Shown here in pieces: positions 40,717 to 44,531 of a stretch of DNA of 44,531 nt; positions within the stretch are counted from its first letter, which is position 1, and each line of letters starts with the position of its first letter. Made by a program: the position numbers and the translations under genes. The stretch is from Sulfurivirga sp964427185 (GTDB taxonomy: Bacteria; Pseudomonadota; Gammaproteobacteria; Thiomicrospirales; Thiomicrospiraceae), in contig CAYRSN010000010.1 of the NCBI GenBank assembly GCA_964427185.1, forward strand, positions 1-44,531. The letters are read 5' to 3'. The notes under the pieces were generated by a model. That model was not told where the DNA came from. It worked only from the letters and a program-made list of their open reading frames with translations, and ran no database searches.

Positions 40717-41385
40717 ATGACCATGACACAAGACGAGATGAAACAAGCGGTGGCAAAAGCCGCCATCGATTATGTTGAAGCAGGCACCATCATTGGCGTA
40801 GGCACCGGCTCTACCGCCAACTACTTCATTGACGAGCTAGCCAAGATCAAAAACAAAATCGAAGGCACCGTGGCCTCATCCCAGGCCACGGAAGAACGCC
40901 TGAAAAGCCATGGCATCCCCGTTCTGGACCTTAACAGTGTAGATGAGCTTTCCGTCTATATCGACGGCGCAGACGAATTCGACCGCCATCTGCACCTGAC
41001 CAAAGGCGGCGGCGGCGCACTGACGCGGGAAAAAATTGTCGCTGCCGTAGCGAAAAAGTTTGTCTGCATTGCCGATGAAACCAAAAAAGTCGATCTGTTG
41101 GGCAAATTCCCCCTGCCTGTTGAAGTGATCCCTATGGCGCGTAGCTATGTGGCTCGCGAAATCGTCAAACGCTTTGGCGGCGAACCCGTCTGGCGGCAGG
41201 ATTTCATTACCGACAACGGCAATATTATTCTGGATGTGCATGGGTTGGAAATTGTTGATCCGGTCAGCATGGAAGGTGAGCTGAACAATATTGTCGGCGT
41301 GGTCACCAATGGTCTGTTCGCTCAGCGCAAGGCAGATCTTGTTCTGTGCGGCACTACAAACGGTGTGGAAGTGATTGAGGATTAA
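40717..41385 (+). CDS. rpiA: Ribose-5-phosphate isomerase A
   Basis: 222 residues from the ATG at 40717, which has AGGAG nine bases upstream. A longer in-frame reading starts inside the previous gene and is rejected. Interconverts ribose 5-phosphate and ribulose 5-phosphate. Motifs GVGTGSTANYFIDEL, SSQATEERL, DGADEFDRHLHLTKGGGGALTREKI. Ends in TAA, four bases before the TlpA-like start. Confidence 0.97.
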   Translation: MTMTQDEMKQAVAKAAIDYVEAGTIIGVGTGSTANYFIDELAKIKNKIEGTVASSQATEERLKSHGIPVLDLNSVDELSVYIDGADEFDRHLHLTKGGGGALTREKIVAAVAKKFVCIADETKKVDLLGKFPLPVEVIPMARSYVAREIVKRFGGEPVWRQDFITDNGNIILDVHGLEIVDPVSMEGELNNIVGVVTNGLFAQRKADLVLCGTTNGVEVIED

Positions 41386-41389
41386 CACC

Positions 41390-41881
41390 ATGCAAAAACT
41401 ATTTGCCATCACCGTCGTCGCCCTTCTGGGCGTTCTGGTTTACGTTTCCCTGTTCAGTGATGGCTTAGGCCGCGCACCCGATATAACTGTCACCAGCCTG
41501 GATGGGCAGCAAATCAGCTTAGGCAAGCCGGGTAAACCCGTGCTGGTGAATTTCTGGGCCACCACCTGCCCCGGCTGCATTGCAGAAATGCCTCACCTGG
41601 CAGATATGAAAAAACAGCTGGGGGAACGTTTTGAGCTGGTGGCCATTGCCATGGCATACGATCCGATCCCTCAGGTGAAAGCCTTTATCGATGCGCACGC
41701 CTATCCTTTCTTCTTTGTGCATGATAGCGAAGGTACACTTGCCAACGCTTTTGGTGGTGTCAACCTGACACCCACCTCCTTTTTGATTGCCCCTAATGGC
41801 AATATCGTCTACCGCAAAGTGGGAGAGGTCGATTTTGATCTGGTGACACAGAAGATCAAGCAGATGAGCCCACAGTTATGA
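41390..41881 (+). CDS. TlpA-like thioredoxin-fold protein
   Basis: 163 residues from ATG at 41390 (GAGG nine bases upstream). An N-terminal hydrophobic helix (about 4-22) without a clear cleavage site should anchor it to the membrane facing the periplasm. Thioredoxin fold with WATTCPGCIAEMPHL: the redox pair is Cys60 and Cys63 with Pro-Gly between them, where TlpA usually has Pro-Pro or similar. The cis-proline segment NLTPTSFLI is present. Overlaps thiE by four bases. Ends in TGA. Confidence 0.85.
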   Translation: MQKLFAITVVALLGVLVYVSLFSDGLGRAPDITVTSLDGQQISLGKPGKPVLVNFWATTCPGCIAEMPHLADMKKQLGERFELVAIAMAYDPIPQVKAFIDAHAYPFFFVHDSEGTLANAFGGVNLTPTSFLIAPNGNIVYRKVGEVDFDLVTQKIKQMSPQL

Positions 41882-42492
41882 TCAAAGGCCTTTACGCCAT
41901 TACCGATCCTTATCTGACAGCAGGTGAGCAGCTGTTTGAGGCGGTTGAGGCTGCCCTGCGCGGTGGCACCCGCGTTTTACAGTACCGTGATAAACTGCAT
42001 GAAGCGGGAGACCGTCTGCGCATCGCCCAGCAGCTCAGCAGTCTGTGTAGAGATTATCACTGCCTGTTTATCATCAATGATGATATCGCTCTGGCACAAG
42101 CCGTAGAAGCAGATGGGGTACACCTCGGCCGCGAAGATGCACCGCTGGAAGCAGCGCGAGAACGCCTGGGTGCAAAAGCCATCATCGGCCTCTCCTGCTA
42201 CAACGATCTTACCCGTGCACATGCGGCACAGGCCGCAGGAGCCAACTATGTGGCGTTTGGGCGTTTTTTTGCCTCACGCACCAAACCTCAGGCGCAACCG
42301 GCCAGCCTGGATACTCTGCGCCATGCACGCCGCACACTAAATATCCCAATTGTCGCGATAGGCGGCATTACTCTGGAAAATGCAGAAACAGTTATTGAAG
42401 CCGGTGCAGACATGGTAGCCGTTATCCAGGGGCTTTTTGCACAACCGGACATAGAAACCACTGCGCGAGCATTTGATCAGCTCTTTAAATAA
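41878..42492 (+). CDS. thiE: Thiamine-phosphate synthase
   Basis: 204 residues. Joins the pyrimidine and thiazole moieties of thiamine. TIM-barrel motifs VLQYRDK, FIINDDIALA, DGVHLGREDAP, IGLSCYND, and AIGGITLENA. The loop usually GPIFPTxTK reads FGRFFASRTKP, so this member is somewhat divergent. Starts inside the TlpA-like stop; hemL follows after 11 bases. No TPP riboswitch was found ahead of the run. Ends in TAA. Confidence 0.93.
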   Translation: MIKGLYAITDPYLTAGEQLFEAVEAALRGGTRVLQYRDKLHEAGDRLRIAQQLSSLCRDYHCLFIINDDIALAQAVEADGVHLGREDAPLEAARERLGAKAIIGLSCYNDLTRAHAAQAAGANYVAFGRFFASRTKPQAQPASLDTLRHARRTLNIPIVAIGGITLENAETVIEAGADMVAVIQGLFAQPDIETTARAFDQLFK

Positions 42493-42503
42493 AAGGAATT
42501 TTT

Positions 42504-43802
42504 ATGAACCGTTCACACCAACTGTTTGTTCAGGCACAACAGCACATTCCCGGGGGCGTTAATTCACCCGTTCGCGCTTTTAAGGGCGTTGGCGGCGACC
42601 CTATCTTTTTTGAGCGCGCGCAAGGCGCCTATCTCTTCGACGTAGATGGCAAACGCTATATTGATTATGTTGCCTCCTGGGGGCCTGCCATCGTTGGACA
42701 CGCACACCCTGAAGTCGTCGAAGCCGTACAGAAACAGGCTGAAAAAGGCCTCAGCTTTGGCGCACCTACCGAACTGGAAGTGGAAATGGCCGATCTGGTC
42801 TGCGCGCTGATTCCCTCTGTTGAAATGGTACGCATGGTGAACTCAGGTACAGAAGCCACCATGACTGCCATTCGTCTGGCGCGCGGTGCCACAGGACGGG
42901 ATAAAATCGTCAAATTTGAAGGATGCTACCACGGCCATGCCGATAGCCTGCTGGTCAAAGCGGGCTCAGGCGCTCTGACACTGGGCGTGCCCTCCTCTCC
43001 CGGCGTACCAGAAGCCGTCGCGCAAGACACCCTGACGCTCATCTATAATGACGCGGAGCAGGTTAAACAGGTCTTTGACGAACTGGGCGACCAGATTGCC
43101 TGTATCATTGTAGAACCTGTCGCCGGCAACATGAACTGCATCCCGCCCGTGCCGGGCTTTCTGGAAACATTGCGGGAAGTCTGTAACAAACACGGCAGTG
43201 TGCTGATTTTTGACGAAGTCATGACAGGCTTTCGTGTCGGGCTGACTGGTGCTCAGGGGTATTATGGTATTACGCCTGATCTAACCACATTTGGCAAAGT
43301 CATTGGTGGGGGCATGCCGGTTGGTGCACTAGGCGGCAAGGCAAGCCTGATGCAGCAACTGGCACCCACCGGGCCGGTTTATCAGGCAGGCACACTTTCC
43401 GGTAACCCGCTGGCCATGGCAGCAGGCCTGACCACACTGAAGCTTATCAGCCAGCCGGGATTCTATGAAGCTTTAACCGAAAAAACCGCCAAACTGGCTA
43501 AAGGGCTTGAGATGGCTGCCCATGATGAAGGTATTGCGCTTACCACTAACCAGGTAGGCGGCATGTTTGGTTTTTTCTTCACCGACGAGCACCCCATCAC
43601 CCGCTTTGATCAAGTGGTAAATACAGATATTGAACGCTTTAAACACTTCTATCACATGATGTTGGATGAAGGGGTATATCTGGCACCCTCCGCGTTTGAA
43701 GCTGGATTTGTTTCCAGCGCCCATACAGAAGAAGATATCAGCCAAACAGTCGCCGCAGCTCGCCATTGCTTTAAGTCGCTGGCAAATCAAGCTCCCGTAT
43801 AA
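42504..43802 (+). CDS. hemL: Glutamate-1-semialdehyde 2,1-aminomutase
   Basis: 432 residues. PLP enzyme making 5-aminolevulinate in the C5 heme pathway. PGGVNSPVRAFKGVGG at the start, MVRMVNSGTEATM near 108, CYHGHADSLL near 141, FDEVMTGFRV at about 236-245, and the PLP lysine Lys265 in TTFGKVIGGGMPVGA. AAAAGGA precedes the ATG. Last gene of the ettA-hemL run. Ends in TAA, followed by a GC-rich hairpin. Confidence 0.98.
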   Translation: MNRSHQLFVQAQQHIPGGVNSPVRAFKGVGGDPIFFERAQGAYLFDVDGKRYIDYVASWGPAIVGHAHPEVVEAVQKQAEKGLSFGAPTELEVEMADLVCALIPSVEMVRMVNSGTEATMTAIRLARGATGRDKIVKFEGCYHGHADSLLVKAGSGALTLGVPSSPGVPEAVAQDTLTLIYNDAEQVKQVFDELGDQIACIIVEPVAGNMNCIPPVPGFLETLREVCNKHGSVLIFDEVMTGFRVGLTGAQGYYGITPDLTTFGKVIGGGMPVGALGGKASLMQQLAPTGPVYQAGTLSGNPLAMAAGLTTLKLISQPGFYEALTEKTAKLAKGLEMAAHDEGIALTTNQVGGMFGFFFTDEHPITRFDQVVNTDIERFKHFYHMMLDEGVYLAPSAFEAGFVSSAHTEEDISQTVAAARHCFKSLANQAPV

Positions 43803-43814
43803 TCCCTCTCTTTA

Positions 43815-43837
43815 GCCGCGCCTGGCGCGGCAGTTTT
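43815..43837 (+). terminator. Probable terminator after hemL
   Basis: GCCGCGC, loop CTG, GCGCGGC, followed by AGTTTT. The stem is strong but the T-run is short. Confidence 0.65.
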
Positions 43838-43941
43838 GTCATCAAACCTTCCTTTATCCTCATTAAAATATCTTATTTCATTACAGACTGCTATTAACAT
43901 TACTTATTACGGTAAACCCATACCCAAAAAACTCTAATACA

Positions 43942-43959
43942 CATAGAAAAGCATCTATG
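43942..43959 (+). promoter_or_regulatory. Inverted repeat upstream of fccAB
   Basis: CATAGA, six bases, TCTATG, a perfect half-site pair in the AT-rich 217-base region ahead of fccA. TAATAC just before it might be a -10, though no -35 fits. Possible regulator site. Confidence 0.35.
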
Positions 43960-44019
43960 GCATACTCACATGAACGATTTATTCATTTCAACCATTTCAC
44001 TTTATTAAAAGGAGTTGCC

Positions 44020-44331
44020 ATGGGACGCTCATTGACTACACTCTGCGCAACCGGCCTGTTCATCCTGGCCAGCCTCCCTGCTCATGCCTAGCTTGATAAA
44101 TTTGCCAAAACAACAGGTGCCACCTGCTTTGCCTGCCACGGCCCTGATGGAAAAGGTGTACCCGGGGGCTCAATTCCCCCCATCGCAGGCAAAGACGCCC
44201 ATTATTTGGCGCAAGCCATGAAAGACTTCAAGCGTGGCAAACGCTCCTCCACTATTATGGGTCGTCATGCAAAAGGCTATACGGATGCCGAAATAGAAGC
44301 TATCGCTCAATACCTCAGCCAAATCAAATAA
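44020..44331 (+). pseudogene. fccA: FccA-like cytochrome c with in-frame TAG at codon 24
   Basis: ATG at 44020 with AAAAGGAG upstream. Codons 1-23 form a Sec signal peptide ending LPAHA. Codon 24 (44089-44091) is TAG. The frame continues with LDKFAKTTGATCFACHGPDG, heme site CFACH, and TIMGRHAKGYTDAEIEAIAQYL to a TAA at 44331; the Met of TIMG is the likely second heme ligand. This is the monoheme sulfide dehydrogenase cytochrome type. fccB follows after 12 bases. With CAG instead of TAG the protein would be whole, so this is a point mutation, an assembly error, or a UAG that is read through. Without readthrough no cytochrome would be made. Confidence 0.8.
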
Positions 44332-44343
44332 AGGAGGCGCCTG

Positions 44344-44531
44344 ATGAAGAAGCTTAATCTAACACGCCGTGACCTGATCAAATCCTCAGCAGCTTTAGGG
44401 GTCGTACCTGCAGCAGGCTTGCTCACCGCCTGCGAAACCATGGCTAAACACCATGGCGGCAAACACAAGCCTCATGTTGTCGTCGGCGGCGGTTTTGGCG
44501 GCGCAACCTGCGCACGCTATCTTAAAAAATA
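44344..44531 (+). CDS. fccB: Sulfide dehydrogenase flavoprotein subunit, 5' part
   Basis: The first 62 codons before the window ends. Twin-arginine signal TRRDLIKSSAALGVVPAAG at residues 7-25, then VVVGGGFGGATCARYL, the FAD dinucleotide-binding motif typical of FccB/SoxF. Oxidises sulfide in the periplasm and passes electrons to the FccA heme. AGGAGG lies before the ATG. The rest is beyond the window. Confidence 0.85.
   Translation, partial: MKKLNLTRRDLIKSSAALGVVPAAGLLTACETMAKHHGGKHKPHVVVGGGFGGATCARYLKK

Noticed and set aside
41386..41889. TPP riboswitch for thiE or thiL
   Set aside because: thiE and thiL start inside or right after other genes, leaving no room for a leader.
1..44531. CRISPR array, prophage, insertion sequence or tRNA gene
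   Set aside because: No regularly spaced repeats, transposase or integrase motifs, or tRNA cloverleaf pattern were seen on reading the window.

Overview
The window looks like a draft-assembly piece of a free-living gammaproteobacterial chromosome, most likely a sulfur oxidiser. Support for this: the order dapB-carA-carB-greA next to a dnaK operon, the order nrdR-ribD-ribE-ribBA-ribH-nusB-thiL, queA-tgt-yajC-secD-secF, an hrcA gene with a CIRCE operator (found in some Gammaproteobacteria, such as Thiomicrospira-like and Xanthomonas-like lineages), and the start of a flavocytochrome c sulfide dehydrogenase locus (fccA-fccB) at the right edge. The taxon is an inference. Nearly all genes are housekeeping. 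No tRNA, rRNA, insertion sequence, prophage or CRISPR array was seen. No gene-free stretch exceeds 300 bases; the longest are about 217 (43803-44019), 199 (5417-5615) and 197 (28256-28452). Bases 1-64 hold nothing recognisable.

Layout. (1) 65-11355, minus strand: hrcA-grpE-dnaK-dnaJ-dapB, then carA-carB-greA and a DUF4149 membrane protein. The heat-shock operon starts at a promoter overlapped by a perfect CIRCE and also matching sigma-32 elements. carAB appears to have its own promoter followed by a terminator-like hairpin (candidate attenuator). (2) 11448-14271, plus: nadK-recN and a small cysteine protein. (3) 14229-17646: ampD (minus), divergent from nadC and a Kef-type cation/proton antiporter. 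(4) 17721-25468, minus: queA-tgt-yajC-secD-secF-prfC and a YkgJ-like gene. A 100-N scaffold gap lies between prfC and the YkgJ-like gene. (5) 25575-29937: a 630-residue DUF505-like protein, small proteins, a candidate orphan small RNA, and aroG. (6) 29965-36586, minus: glyA, then nrdR, riboflavin synthesis genes, nusB and thiL. (7) 36709-43802, plus: a tightly packed run ettA, PAS-GGDEF, folD, hypothetical, rpiA, tlpA-like, thiE, hemL. (8) 44020-44531: fccA and the 5' end of fccB.

The most unusual signal is the use of UAG. Of 44 genes whose end is visible, 25 end in TAA, 18 in TGA and one (dnaJ) in TAG. Two otherwise intact genes carry a single in-frame TAG: the FccA cytochrome, at the first residue after its signal peptide, and the YkgJ-like gene just after prfC. 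The dnaJ TAG is itself in frame with dapB two codons later. Nonsense mutation or assembly error are the simplest explanations. Amber suppression or an ambiguous UAG is a testable alternative. Other points: a promoter-terminator unit that could encode an orphan sRNA of about 100 nt, overlapping divergent -10 elements between ampD and nadC, several genes that may be leaderless, a GGDEF domain lacking its signature, and a RibBA whose GTP cyclohydrolase half lacks two zinc cysteines.
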